A DNA stretch of 64,000 bases from Symbiodinium sp. CCMP2592 (Eukaryota > Sar > Dinophyceae > Suessiales > Symbiodiniaceae): contig CAJNDT010005323.1 of the NCBI GenBank assembly GCA_905221615.1, positions 384,520 through 448,519 of the forward strand, in the 5' to 3' direction. Position 1 is the stretch's first letter. Each line of letters begins with the position of its first letter. This document shows, piece after piece, positions 23,531-34,796 of this stretch. The notes under the pieces were generated by a model. That model did not search any database. It worked only from the letters and a program-made list of their open reading frames with translations, and was not told the origin of the DNA. The position numbers were made by a program, and so were the translations under genes.

Positions 23531-25029
23531 ATGGATGTGCGTATGAGCCTTTGAATTACGCCAATAAACAGCTGAATGATGAACTTGTCATCTGTAGCGA
23601 TGCCGATCAAAGTGCATACGTATTAATTAACATGCACGCGTAGAAAACATCCGTAGCAACTGGCACATTTGCAAAGAAAATCGAGCCTCAAGCCATGATG
23701 GAGACAGTTCTTGCTCGAAGAAAAGGGCGGCCAGAGGCCTTACTCTCCCCTGCACCCCAAGCCAGTGCGGCAGAGCACGCCCTTGGCTTGGCATCTTCCA
23801 GCTCCTTCACGTCGCCATGAGGAACTTTACAGGTTTGGGATACGTTGCGACGTCGTACCGTTTCCTTCGTGGCTGTAAGCTCTCCCTCGTCGCCACTTTC
23901 GTGTGGCAGAGAAGTGCGGGACCATCTTTTTCTTTCTCTGGGGTCGAAAGGATTGGCAGGACCCACATTGCTCCAGGAGCGCTGAAGGGGCTCTCTCTCA
24001 CTCTCCCTCTCGCATGCGAACACGCACCTGTAGTTTCTTGCCTCCTTCCTGTCTGTCTGTCTGTCTGCCTGTCTGTCTCTCCGTCTGCTCTCCGCAATGC
24101 TTGTGTGAGGGCCCTGGCAAAGTAAAAACAGCAAGGTGGCGGTTCCAGGACATGGGTGTGGCACTGTAACAAAACCACCTCAGCCGAACCTCCAGTTTCG
24201 CGGGATTTCATCGGCAGTCTGCTGCATTCGATGGTCTCACCGGATGCAGACTCAATGACTTGCCCCCCCCAAGTTGTGTGAGGGCCCCCCGCAAAGGCTA
24301 GGGAGGGCCCACCCGACAATTTGGCCGGGACTGTCTTTTGTGTCGGTATCGTTGTGTGCGTATGCAAGATTCGAGAGCGCGGCAAAACATGTGTAAACAA
24401 ATAACTAAATAAGTATACATATATATATATATAAATACACATATAGGAACGCGAAAGCACGCGCAAAACTGCATGTAAGACACTATGAGCCTGAATCTCT
24501 TCTGGCGACGACTGGAGCACATAACTGCACGTAAGTTGCAAAATTTGCGTCCGACCCCGGATGGTTTTGGGTGTCCTAGAGATCATCGGCTTCAAGGATT
24601 GCTTAGCTCTTTGTTTTGGGGGGGTCGTGCAAGTCATTCTTGGGGGTGGCAAGTCAAAGAAATGACTTGCCCCCGCCCCCCTGCAAATGGGGCCCGCAAG
24701 ACATTCTCTAGGAGCAGGATGGAGCAGGGATACAAGACCCTTGCTACACTGTATGAGACACGACTCCAAAATCTCAATCGCAATCCTGGCTCTCAGCCCT
24801 CTTCCATCTGCACCCTGAGCCAACAGCATGGCCACGAAAAAACAACGGATCCTTGCTCAAAGCCGGGACCATCTGTCGGCTGGCAATCGTCTTCAACCTC
24901 ATGCCGCGTTGAAGAAAAAATTGCATTTTCGGCGGCGTTTGAGAGCTTTCTCCCTTGCGGGGTTCAAAACTCCAGCAGGCCTGCTTGGCATGTCAGTTCC
25001 TCGCCGTGTCAATGCCATTCAATCGGTCT
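23531..25029. other. Gene-poor stretch with short simple repeats
   Basis: A CTGT tract lies at about 24,048-24,080 and an AT tract at about 24,413-24,435. Near 24,260 and 24,660 the motif AATGACTTGCCCCC occurs twice. Long frames on both strands cross these repeats and are not credible. Confidence 0.4.
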
Positions 25030-25059
25030 TCAAGTTTTTATGCCGATCTCATGTCGGCT

Positions 25060-25245
25060 GGCCCGAAACCACAGCCTAGGGATGCGACTTTCTCCCGAAC
25101 GTGCATGCAATGTAAAATCCTTCTTTGCTGTCCTGGTAATGAACCCATCTAAAGCCGCTGTGTGCATTGCTTGCGACAGAAGTGCTTTGGCAAGCACCAG
25201 CCCTGCATTGACAGCGATAAGTGCACCTTGGTTGGACGACCGCAC
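25060..25245 (-). CDS. Candidate third exon of the same gene
   Basis: This minus-strand frame differs from the previous exon's: SNQGALIAVNAGLVLAKALL, then SQAMHTAALDGFITRTAKKD and FTLHARSGESRIP. The Ala/Leu-rich run could be a membrane-associated helix or an amphipathic helix. The frame change relative to the previous exon fits an intron between them. Confidence 0.42.
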
Positions 25246-25339
25246 GGTACTGAAAAGCAATGATTCTCATTTGCTTGCTGCGTGTTCCCACATGGACATT
25301 CATGTCCTCACGGCAGACTACAAGTTGTGCAAGAGATGA

Positions 25340-25594
25340 AACAAGCGAAACACAAGATGAGAACTCCGCGCATGCACCAAAAGCCAAGGAACCGCCTCCA
25401 GTCACCTTTTGCATGACACCGACATCCTTCCAACCCTGCCGAGGCGCGGCGCCAAACGCAAGCCGAGACACCCATGGCAGGTATTGGTATTTCCAATGCA
25501 GGGCGACCATAGGGCCCAAGGTCACAGGTTGTCTGGTCTTGGTGAACTTTGGTGTGATGCGAAGCTGCACCGCTAAAAGCTTCATCTCATGCAC
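25340..25594 (-). CDS. Candidate second exon of the same gene
   Basis: The peptide begins MHEMKLLAVQLRITPKFTKT and continues with TLGPMVALHWKYQYLPW and WKDVGVMQKVTGGGSLAFGA. Coherence fades around 25,340, where an exon border is likely. Hydrophobic and aromatic segments resemble the preceding exon. The 5' and 3' borders are estimates. Confidence 0.42.
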
Positions 25595-25785
25595 AACCTG
25601 GAACCTGCAGCAGCCGCGTGGTCCTAATCGGTAAGACCTAACGCGCGGGACCGCACGGAGTTACAGGCGGCATCACACGGACTACAAAACTGTGTCGCTG
25701 ACACATAAACATTGCCCTGAGAAGTCAAATCAACTCCGCACGGATGCGAGATGTATCAGTTGAGGCAGCGGAGTCTAAGCGCGAT

Positions 25786-26055
25786 TCAGGGAACCGAGCC
25801 CCCTGCTTCGCGCACATCGGCAGCGATTGATCTCCATACAGCGGCCATGCACCCAATAACACCAGCACTTCTGGCCATGGAATGCATAATAAGGCCGTAC
25901 GACTCGCACAGTGGCCCATGAAATGCTGACCTGACATGCATGACAATCGCTACAGCATTCCAGCGCTCGACAAAAACCGATACCAAGCTCCACGGCTCCA
26001 TAACTTGTGTGGGTTCTATGGCCTTGAGTCGTGGGGTAATGGTCTTGACTCGCAT
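25786..26055 (-). CDS. Candidate exon of an unrecognised gene
   Basis: Minus-strand frame from an ATG at 26,053-26,055, 89 codons. It contains VMEPWSLVSVFVERWNAVAI and later SYGLIMHSMARSAGVIGCMA and AAVWRSIAADVREAGG. The hydrophobic, helix-rich composition is coherent from end to end, and the alternative frames are poor. The ATG may be internal to a longer spliced message. Two more coherent minus-strand segments follow downstream, so I read this as the first visible exon of a multi-exon gene. No family is recognised. Confidence 0.45.
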   Translation of the reverse strand: MRVKTITPRLKAIEPTQVMEPWSLVSVFVERWNAVAIVMHVRSAFHGPLCESYGLIMHSMARSAGVIGCMAAVWRSIAADVREAGGSVP

Positions 26056-26437
26056 TTCGGGTCTTTCGTTGGATATTCCCAGGCCTGTGTCTTCCGCTCC
26101 GTGTGCTCAAATTCCTGGATGTAATCGCCGTCTGTTGGCAATACTAGAAGTATCATGCTCACTCGAATCCCATTCTTTGTGCAATCCCTAAGCCCTTGTC
26201 CGTTCTTGCCTTCTACGACTGTCAGTTCTTGCTCAATTCAATGCGCCATACCGAAAAATCACACCGGGGCACAGGGCACACCTCGGCGTCAAGTGCTGCC
26301 ATGGCCCCAACGAGCCGGCGGCCACTTTCCACCTTCCAAAAATTTTGCAGACCACGCCTACGCTTTACTGCTATCGTGTGCAAGGCACCAGCTGTCCACA
26401 GCTGTGAAGGAGGTGACTCGGAGGAGCCAATGTTTGG

Positions 26438-28249
26438 TTTTTTTTTTTTTTCCTCGGACCTTTTTGCAAGTCTCCCGGCGCGGTCCCAGTGCAGCAAGCT
26501 ACCGGAACCAACCAAAAGTCCAGAACCAACCAAACCCCCAACCTCCTAAGAACGAAGCGAAGCTCACCCCATGCGGGAGGTGAGAGGAGGCGCCTCCGAC
26601 GAGTCGGCAAGGACATCGCTCAAGAGAGGAGCCTCGCCATCGAGATTGGCAGTGTTGGAAATCGGAAGGGACAGCAGGCTGGCAGCGAAGGAGCGTGCAG
26701 CAGCGATGGAGAGAAGCCCAGACCATCGTGCGACAAAGGCGGCGACACACGCTGCGCGCTGGGACGCGGCGGCACTGCGTGCTCGCGCCCGCGCGAGCAA
26801 CCGAAGGAAGTCGGCAGCTTCGGCACTCCAGCGACCACCAACTTCAAGACCGAGGACAACCAGGCGACACCGACGGGCGTCGGCGAACTCAGGGTAGGTA
26901 CGTTCTTTGGCCCTGCGCGCCTCGGCCAAGGCCGCCCCGGCAGTGCTGCCGCGCCGGCGCCGGGGCGCACCAGCAGAAGTAAGTGGCGAGACGAGCGTAG
27001 TGTCAACGGCAAGCTGCGAGCCTCCCCACAACGGCAGCCCATTGGCGATCACCTCGATGCGGCGCTCATCATGCCTGGATGCCTGCAGGTTCAGGTCTCG
27101 AACTAGGACGTGTGTGGCGACTGCAGCACCGGCCTCACGGCAGACCCGAGCCGCTGCACGTTCGAGCGGTCCACCTCGTGCCCTGAGAACGCCAGACCGA
27201 GGACAGGCAGCGATGTGGTCACCCAGGGCATCCTGCGGACGCCCACAGCGGCATCGCGCAGGTGCAAGTGGCAAAGGGAGCCGCAAGCGACGGAGGAGTA
27301 GGACCCGGAAGAGCGCAGAGTCGAGGGCGAGCTCAGGAGCAACAGGTCGGACAGTGAGCAACCTGGCGGCGAAGGGGCCGGATTGTGAGTCGAGGAGTGC
27401 GAGTTCAGCAGGCCCGACGGCGCGGCGGTGCGCGACCGAGGCATGATCGTCGAGGGCGCGGGATGCAGAGCGCTGCCAGCCGCGGTAGGGGACATCAGGC
27501 TCGGCATCGTCAGCGGCGGGCGCCGGGCCAGGCTGGGGCAAGTCGGCCCACCGTGGGACCGCAAAGCCAGCCTCAGCAAGGGCGTCGGAAGCTTGTACTA
27601 GGTCCTGCACAGGCGACCAGTCAACGCCACGGCCATCGTCCAGGGCTTGCACCAAGGAAGTAGCAAGCGCGGCGTCCCGTACACGAAGGACGGCGACTGC
27701 GTCAGCCCAGGACGCCCAGAACGCTGCAGGCGCGTGCAAAGCAGCACTGCGCAAGCCAAGACCACCATGACGGAGGGCAAGTTGTGCAACACGGGCAGCG
27801 GCCGGTGGCAAGGGGGCAGGCCCCTCGGCAAGCAACAACGCACTCAAGGTTGTGAGTACACGAGCATCGTGTGTGCGTGCAAACTCCTGAGTCAGGCGAG
27901 GTGGAAGAGTGCGCAAGGCAAACTGGGCGCGAGGGGCAGCTGTGTAGAGAAGCAATAGCCACGAAACCTGAGTGTCACCGAGTCCGGGTAACGACGCGAG
28001 GAGAGCCTCGTGCCGATCAGCAAGGATTTGCAAGTGCCTCGCTACAAACCGCGGTTCCCCGAAAGGAGTACCTAGCAGCACGATACCGCGTGAAGAAGGC
28101 TCCAGGGCAGGGTCCCCGAACCACACACGGGCAGCCGGCGATAGCTCGCCCAGTCCCTGAGGGGTAAGGCCAGCGCCGTTCCAGATGGCGGTCTTATCTG
28201 TTTGGTTATGAGTCCCGGGGCCTAGTGCTGGTGGGCAGGTACTGGACAA
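26438..28249 (-). mobile_element. 5'-truncated non-LTR retroelement, copy A
   Basis: On the minus strand a 561-codon open frame (28,249-26,564) is followed by about 110 bp of 3' UTR and a run of 14 A (26,451-26,438). Family-like sequence begins around residue 18, just past where the RT YxDD box would be. The copy therefore looks like a 5'-truncated, poly(A)-tailed insertion made by target-primed reverse transcription. Coding capacity past the truncation is fully open, unlike every other copy in the window, so it is the youngest member here. Confidence 0.75.
26564..28249 (-). CDS. RT C-terminal half plus probable restriction-like endonuclease
   Basis: 561 codons. Residues 41-64 (VWFGD... GIVLLGTPFG) match the post-YxDD region of non-LTR reverse transcriptases. 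Residues 90-190 look like the thumb/connection region with a GGLGLRSAA block (162-170). A CRC...GDH...C knuckle (C333, C335, H345, C349) precedes a segment with ERRIEVIANGLPLWGG (395-410), LAVDTTLVSPL (413-423), AKERTYPE (447-454) and LEVGGRWS (468-475). By position and motif order this resembles the C-terminal restriction-like endonuclease of R2/NeSL-type elements, with E399, D416 and K448 as possible PD-(D/E)XK residues. That assignment is inference. The first 18 residues are probably flanking sequence, and catalytic RT boxes are missing, so the product could not act as an RT. Confidence 0.7.
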   Translation of the reverse strand: MSSTCPPALGPGTHNQTDKTAIWNGAGLTPQGLGELSPAARVWFGDPALEPSSRGIVLLGTPFGEPRFVARHLQILADRHEALLASLPGLGDTQVSWLLLLYTAAPRAQFALRTLPPRLTQEFARTHDARVLTTLSALLLAEGPAPLPPAAARVAQLALRHGGLGLRSAALHAPAAFWASWADAVAVLRVRDAALATSLVQALDDGRGVDWSPVQDLVQASDALAEAGFAVPRWADLPQPGPAPAADDAEPDVPYRGWQRSASRALDDHASVAHRRAVGPAELALLDSQSGPFAARLLTVRPVAPELALDSALFRVLLLRRLRLPLPLAPARCRCGRPQDALGDHIAACPRSGVLRARGGPLERAAARVCREAGAAVATHVLVRDLNLQASRHDERRIEVIANGLPLWGGSQLAVDTTLVSPLTSAGAPRRRRGSTAGAALAEARRAKERTYPEFADARRCRLVVLGLEVGGRWSAEAADFLRLLARARARSAAASQRAACVAAFVARWSGLLSIAAARSFAASLLSLPISNTANLDGEAPLLSDVLADSSEAPPLTSRMG

Positions 28250-28782
28250 GGTGCGGGCATCAAGGCATCAAGGGTCGTGAATGGCGCCAGGAGCACCACC
28301 CCTTTTTTCCCCCGCCTGGTGGCCCTAGGGCGACAGTGCCGTGCAATGTTGAGGCAGTATGTGCATTCATACTCTTGCAGTTGGCAAATCCAAATCTGCA
28401 GGGACACCTTCGTCGTCACACTCTCTCTGTCTATACTGGAAGTAGGGTGACTACTGCCGTGACCATTGGAAATGACTGTGGCTGTATGCCGAGCAGTTGC
28501 TCGATGTCTGGGGGGCTACCAACCACTTCGACGACGTTGGCGACGACGACTCCAATACTGCCACTTCTCAGCGTCATGTTTTCTACGGTTGTGCAGCGGC
28601 TTGGGTCTCCGGTTGGCTACGGTTTTTCGATGGCCTTGCTGAAAATGCGCCTTGGACGCATGTGACTCATGTGTTGACGCTGCTACCTGGTCGCTGATCC
28701 TCTTTTAATCACGATCGTCATCGTTGCACACCCATTTCAAGTTTCAGTTTGTTTTAATTGCCCAGGCGTTCTACCATATCAA
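28250..28782. other. Flank of retroelement copy A
   Basis: No gene. A motif TTGGCGACGACGACTCCA (about 28,536-28,553) followed by TACTGC recurs at about 32,063-32,086 beside another retroelement fragment. The stretch may be a remnant of a related insertion. Confidence 0.35.
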
Positions 28783-29577
28783 GTGGCATTGCGTTTTTCT
28801 TGGTTGCAAGTCGTCGGTGCTGGAGCAACGGTGCTCCCTCTGCATGTCTTGGGTCAGTTCTGTGCATGCCATGTGTGCTTGGAGCATAGCTTCCTCGGCA
28901 CTGGCCGCACTGCTTCGCCCCCTTGGTTTGCGTACGGGCCGAACTATCTGGACCTGCCGGCACCAGCTTGGTCCGTACGCCCTGGGAAGGCCTCTGTCTT
29001 GTCATCATTGTGGCAATGGTTATGGCAGGCAGACCTGTGCGACCGCTGCAATATTATTCTATCCCGCAGGTTATCTGGACTTTGGTTTGTTCCCACTTCC
29101 ATCTTCTTGCTGCCGTTGTCTCTGTTGTTTTGCTCTGCTTTGCATGGGGCCATGACGCTGGTGGCCCCATGCCCCACTGGGGTCTTGGCCCTCCGGGGTG
29201 GAGACAACGTGTGTGCCCGCCTCCTTGCTGGGGACACGAAGTTTTGTATCTCGCTCCCTCTCTCTTGCCTGCTTGGTTGCGAAAGGGTCTATGGCCCCGA
29301 CGGACCTTTGGCCCGAAGGCCTACCCCCCTGGTTCGCATCGGTCAGTCGGCTCGGCCCCTATTCGGGGATGAAAGAAGTGTTCCCCCGAGTGCCACTGTC
29401 AACCCTTCCCACAGAACACCCCTCCTAAACCGTGACCTGTCCGAAACCCCGTCACCTGTGGACATGGTGAAACCACTGTTGCGAGTACCCCCACCTGACC
29501 TGCCTCCCAACCTCACTCCGAACAGAACCTTGCGCAACTGCACTGCCTGTACCTGCCCACCCCCCCCTGAAGCCTGA
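28783..29577 (+). other. 264-codon open frame of unknown status
   Basis: This plus-strand frame has a Cys/Leu-rich first half and a Pro/Arg-rich second half ending in CPPPPEA. There is no recognisable domain, and two other frames here are partly open. The C-rich second half resembles low-complexity DNA rather than a protein. It may be an untranslated or 5' part of another retroelement. I do not call it a gene. Confidence 0.25.
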
Positions 29578-31670
29578 GTTGAGTCTCTCCGGGAGCAGGC
29601 ACACTTCAACACTGGGCTTGGAAAACCAAGCATCTTGCGGAACAACCCTAGTGACGACTGTCGTCCTGCTCCTCCCTTAGGACGCTTCCCTGGCCCAGGG
29701 CTCTCTCTCGCCCTCTCGCTCTTTCTTTCTCTGGTTATAAAGTTCGGGACTTCAACTGCACTTCCTCAAGAGCGTACACGTGGCATGCGTGGTGGCGCGC
29801 TATAAGTCAATATGAGGATGATGAACAGGTAAAATGTTACTGCCGGGGAACCGATATGAGAATCAATATGCAACTGGACATGAAACGTAAATGACACTGA
29901 AAACAAAGTCCGCGATTCGAGAATCATGTGGAATGGAAAGTGGGTGCGCAACAAGAAATAATGTTCCCTCTCACTTTACCGATGCCGTAGCTGCGAGGCC
30001 TAAGTTCGACTGAACGAACATTGATGACATTGGGTGGTGCAAACCAAAAAAAAACTACAAGAAATTGCAAAAGATGCCATGCTGAAGCGTTGAATCCGAG
30101 CTGGCCGCAGACGCCCAGTGTCTGGCTGCCTGCCACGAAAGCTTTCGGAGCGGCACCTACGGGCGAGATACCATGTTGACTTTGCCTCCATGATGTCCGC
30201 AGATCCCAGAAAATGCGCCTGATTTCGGCACGGTTGATCGTCAAATGAATCCCGGGTGGCATATGCTGCAGCCATAAGCACCACGCAACTGCGAAGCTGT
30301 GCACCAACATCGCGCTGCCGAAAATGTTCGACTGGCTGTCCAAGCATGGCCTGGTGGAACCACTGAAGGAAAACCGCTCGTGGGTTCATATATTGAATTT
30401 GCAGATATCACTGGGACACGCACGTGGATGAGTGCATCGCATTGGTCCCACCTCGCTGCCGGCGGGAATGGTCACGCTCTCTCCACAGCATGGCTCTCAG
30501 CTGCAAACTGCCTATCGCACGAAGCAGCTCTGGAACAGCCTGCCCGGATGGGGTCCGTATCGGGCGGGTCAAGCACGAGAGAACCATTAACCCCTTGCTA
30601 GGACGTCAACAAAAAGCTGGCCTGCCGAGCGCCAGGGGCCAGGTTGGCGTAAACATGTCGCAAATCCTGAGCGGTACAACAGCTTACCCGACAAGGAGCA
30701 ACTTCTTGTTCAATCCCTGCAACAAAGGTTTGACATGGGATGTCGGACGTGGCATTGAAACTGCCAACGTTGGCATGCTTTGGCCACACCTCGCACTGCG
30801 ACCCAGGTCGCCATAATTCTGCGACATTGGACCAAGGATGGGGTCAGCGGCGGCAAAACATAGGGTTGAAAACAAGAGGCCGCTGAACTCATGCAAACGC
30901 TGGCAGCTGTAGGGCGACGCGAAACGAGTCAATCCATCGAGCATCGCCGGGTTAACGCGACAAAACTGGACGCGAACCACCCTGCTGCGAAGGTGCAAAC
31001 AAAAAATGCATTCAAACTGGCTCGGGGCAGCTCCGCATCGAGCAAAACAGGTAGCACATGGAAGCACATCGTGCAAGGAACCGCATTTCACTTGCAGCCC
31101 CGCCACACCGCAACCCCCTAGTGCTGCACGTCGGTGCGGAGGCACACAAGCAGGCTGCAGGTGCAAACGAGCGCCATGCGCAAGGCGAAAAGTGAGCGAG
31201 TCAGTGGACGCATGTCGTCTTGCAGGTTAGCATTTACCATTTCATGCCCCCTCAGCTTTTCCAGCTGCTTAAACAGCGTCATTGTTCAACATCTGCCGGG
31301 GGCGATGTCGCCGAGGCAGAGTTGCAAGCCTTCCAAATGGCATCGTTATGCATCGTCATTTCAAGATACTGCCGCGGCATCGTGTTTCGCCTCATAGTAA
31401 TATATAGTAATATCCGAAGGGGCGGCGCCCATGGGCGGGCAGCGCAGGTATACGCCTCAAGCAAGGCCACGCACCTTGTGTTCACCCCTCGCCTTGCCCT
31501 CTCAGCCCTCGTCGGCCGGTGTCGGCCCTCCATGCAGCACACACCTCCCTCCGCCAAACCCCGCTGATGCTGATGATGCGCGCCCCTTGGGGGCTTCCGC
31601 AACCCACTCAAACATTGGCAAAACCAGCCCCAAAACCCGCCATAGCCTGGGGGAATGGCTGCGAAACGCG
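29578..31670. other. Gene-poor stretch inside the retroelement cluster
   Basis: Frames of up to 160 codons occur on both strands without recognisable motifs. A short CT tract lies near 29,700-29,735. Decayed retroelement sequence beyond recognition by eye is possible here. Confidence 0.35.
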
Positions 31671-31674
31671 CGTG

Positions 31675-31800
31675 CTTTCCGAGAAGCCTCCGGGCAAGCT
31701 CCCACACGGCCAATGGAGAAACGAGGGTCGTGTCCCCACAGCGACATGAGGCCGCACAGCGAGCCGTCGCTTCGCTGGTGATAAAAAATCGGGCATCGTT
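31675..31800 (-). pseudogene. Retroelement fragment, copy G
   Basis: The minus strand reads GLMSLWG in one frame and GDTTLVSPLAV in the next. Together these match GLPLWGG...VDTTLVSPL of copy A with a frameshift and small deletion between them. Sequence to either side is not alignable by eye. Confidence 0.5.
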
Positions 31801-32049
31801 CGGTCCCCGAACGCTTGCGTCCTGTGACATCTCGGCTAAACCGAGTATAGCCATCTAGCTATGCGCTAAAGCCACGACGGTCCCTGCCGCCGACCTTGCC
31901 TCATCGGGCACGACCCCCCTACCAAGAACGCCAACATCACGCGCAAGTGCCAGCAGGGTCGGCCAGTCACTTTGTTGAAAACGGCCACAGGCCGCAGCGT
32001 CCCCTGTCCGGCCATGCGCCGGACGAGAAGAACACATGGCTCCACAACT

Positions 32050-32905
32050 ATTTCGGCTTCGTTGGCGACGACGACTCCACTACTGCTGCTCGTTGGTTTT
32101 GTCCTTTTCTTTTTCTCCTGCAGCCCAAAGTCCCAAACGGAAGTGCCGACCTGGCCCTACGGAGGCGCACGCACCAAGGCACTAGCGAGGCCCCTGGCGG
32201 CTGCCAACAGGCGGGAAGCTGCCACCGCACGTCGGCGAGGACCTCGTGCAGATCCGGCGGCCCCCCGGCAACGTTACACTCGCCCGCGTGCGGGAGCTCC
32301 AACAGGGATGATCATGAGTCATAATACTTCTTGTTCCGAGCGGAAGGCTACACTACACACGAAAAGGGTATAGGGCAGAGGCGGCCACGTCGGCGACTCG
32401 AACACGTCTTCCAGATGTCTCGCCGCCGCGCTGCCTCCCCGTGTAGCGGCCCAAAGCACAGTGTCCACGCTTCTGCACAGTGGCCGCTGACACACACCAC
32501 CACCGCCCGGATCACCCAGCTACCGCTGCCTGGCACTCCTGAACGACATGTGCGCACGAAACACCGGACAAAGCGGGACGCGTCTTCACTCCAGCGGCCG
32601 CCTATCTCAGACCTGACAACCAGTAGTTTGTGAGGGCTCAATGCGGAAAGTGGTGCTATGGCATGGGACGCCACGGGGGTGCGAGAGCTTGTGACGTGTC
32701 GGGGGCAAGACCAACGTCGCGTCGCAGCAAAGGGCGCCGCCGGGAGCCCGTACACAACCAATGCGGCCGAACCGTTGCTAAGGGACCCGGCCCAACTGCC
32801 TCGATCCCGTGCCACCTGGATCCAAGCATCATCGGAGGCCGCTCCGCACGCATGCCAGTGCGGCATCGCTACAAGTATCCACGGCCCACCTCCGACGCTC
32901 CACAT
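32050..32905 (-). pseudogene. Retroelement fragment, copy B
   Basis: Minus strand. At about 32,460-32,610, LLVVRSEIGGRWSEDASRFV corresponds to LVVLGLEVGGRWSAEAADFL of copy A. About 200-270 bp further, NVAGGPPDLHEVLADV matches the element's C-terminus (NLDGEAPLLSDVLADS). The 3' side has an A-rich stretch (minus strand, about 32,120-32,097). Frameshifts and stops interrupt it. The upstream part to 32,905 is plausible but too decayed to align with confidence. Confidence 0.6.
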
Positions 32906-32980
32906 CCATGTAGGTCCCTGACTCCGCAGCGCGACTATGTCAACTTATCTCTTGCCTGCGAGGAGCACGCCGCGGCTCGG

Positions 32981-33226
32981 CGGCCCCCATCCCCGCGCCG
33001 AAGGAGGCTACAACGCGGAATCGGATGGCGAGAGCACCGCCGCGGGGTAGCTTGACACTCCCAGTCACTGAACACGTGCGTCGTGCGATACCAAGCAGCA
33101 CTTCGGCCCCCATCCCCGCGCCGAAGGAGGCTACAACGCGGAATCGGATGGCGAGAGCACCGCCGCGGGGTAGCTTGACACTCCCAGTCACTGAACACGT
33201 GCGTCGTGCGATACCAAGCAGCACTT
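32981..33226. repeat. Exact 123-bp tandem duplication
   Basis: Two adjacent copies (32,981-33,103 and 33,104-33,226), each beginning CGGCCCCCATCCCCGCGCCG, look identical by eye. 123 bp is 41 codons, so any frame through it is preserved; the minus strand gives a repeated 41-residue peptide. The identity implies a recent event. Confidence 0.95.
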
Positions 33227-34267
33227 CGTCAGCGAGGCATATGCTCAAAGTCACAACGGTGAAAAGCCCGAGCATCGGAAGCCCCATGCCGACCAGACAA
33301 CCGAACGACTCCAACAGCACTCACGCCAACCGGAGCGACGATTGTGAAGCTGCCTCTGCAACAGAGGGAAAGATGCAACCACTGCCTTTCCCAAGACCAG
33401 GGAGCAACTTCATTCAAACCGAGCTCTTTTCAATCATTTACGAAATGTCCACAAAACATCATTCCAAACACCGCTGTTTTTACGACGGAAAAACACGATG
33501 CAAACTACAAGCCGTACCATACAGCGCTATGACCGAACATGCTGGCATACCTGCCTAAAAGCTCGGTGTTCAAGCGCAACGGCCACCCGACCAAAGGTCC
33601 GAGGTTTACCTCGACTCACAACCCCGAAAAAAATTGGAGCACCGAATGTTCATCCTGAAGAAAACATTGGAGCACCGAATGTCCTCATCATCAAAGTAAG
33701 GACGAAGAGTCTTTTGTTGAGCAACTGTACGATCGTCCATGAAAATGGACATGACACCACTGCCGGTAACGTTGCCAGTACAGTCCGTCGCGCGATCAAC
33801 CAAATGGCACAACTCACAGGACCAAACGGACCCCCCTTGCGGCAACGTCCAGTTTGCACACTTCCGTCCCGTGCCATGCAGTCGTTTGCACGGGGACCTG
33901 GGGACCTTGATTTTTTTCGCGCAAGAAACAACGACGAAGACTGCCGCTTGACAATGGTAAGGGCGAAAACCAACCAATTGAAATCTTTTTCTTCGTCACG
34001 CCATCTTTCAGACAGTATCCGTGGTCCCAGTGCAGGAAATAGGTGACTTGTGGATGCCTCTGGCTCGGGCGAACACGATACTCCAAGTATCCGACCTACA
34101 GCGCGCGTGGCTGCCGTTGGCCTTGTGCGCGGCTCCGCGGGTTGCCCACGGCACGTGTATATACCTTGAGCTCGGCCAGGAGGTGCTCATGCGGCACCGA
34201 GCGCCTTGATTGCGAGGCTCGCCGGTAACAAGGTTTAGCTCGCAAGCTGCACGGGAACACGTGCACG
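33227..34267. other. No gene seen; small 36-bp direct repeat
   Basis: TTGGAGCACCGAATGT occurs at about 33,635 and 33,671. No coherent coding sequence. Confidence 0.4.
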
Positions 34268-34795
34268 ATGCGGCCGGTCGCCGTATGCTCTGGACATTCT
34301 GGACAGGGTCGCGGCACTCGCGGGCTTGCCATCATGTCTGGGTGGCGTGGACGTGCAAACTCAAAACGGACAGCGCCTGCTGCATATTACGCTGCGTGGT
34401 CTGATGCCTTTCCCGTTTTGGGTGCATGCCCGGCCCTCACAATTTCCTGTGCTCCAGCGCCGGCAGGACCCCGTCCGGCTTGCGCGCCCTCCAGGGCTCG
34501 CTCGCGGGATGAGTGGCTTTCGTGGGTGGCCTGGTGGATCCGGACGCCATACGAGGAAGGCTTGGGCGATTGTCCACATGGCTGGCAGCTGCAGCATCCG
34601 CGACGCATGCTGCTTTCATCCTCCTTTCCATCCGACCAAACCCTCCCGCGGTGGGAGCAGGGCTGATTGCTGTAGCCTCCTAGCCTGTGCTCACCTTGGC
34701 GCCCGCGGAAATGCAGATTGCCTTGTTGCGGAGGCCCTTATGGTTTTTTACAACACCTGCTTCAACGTCTGCGGCTACGTGTCCTCGTAGAGCTC
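34268..34795 (+). pseudogene. Retroelement fragment, copy F (opposite strand)
   Basis: This is the plus-strand relative of copy A. LPSCLGGVDVQ (one frame) matches the LALRHGGLGLRSA region. PAAYYAAWSDAFPVLGACPA (another frame) matches PAAFWASWADAVAVLRVRDA. Near 34,770, HLLQRLRLRVL matches VLLLRRLRLPL. Spacing between these blocks is close to that in copy A, so the fragment covers the middle of the element with frameshifts. It ends within a few bases of the 3' end of copy C, which runs the other way. Confidence 0.6.
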
Positions 34796-34796
34796 T

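Noticed and set aside
22806-23610. Ser/Leu/Val/Cys-rich minus-strand frames
   Set aside because: Artefacts of the GA and CAGA repeat block.
23807-24835. 342-codon minus-strand frame
   Set aside because: Runs through CTGT and AT simple repeats (Asp-Arg-Gln and Ile-Tyr runs). Openness is repeat-driven.
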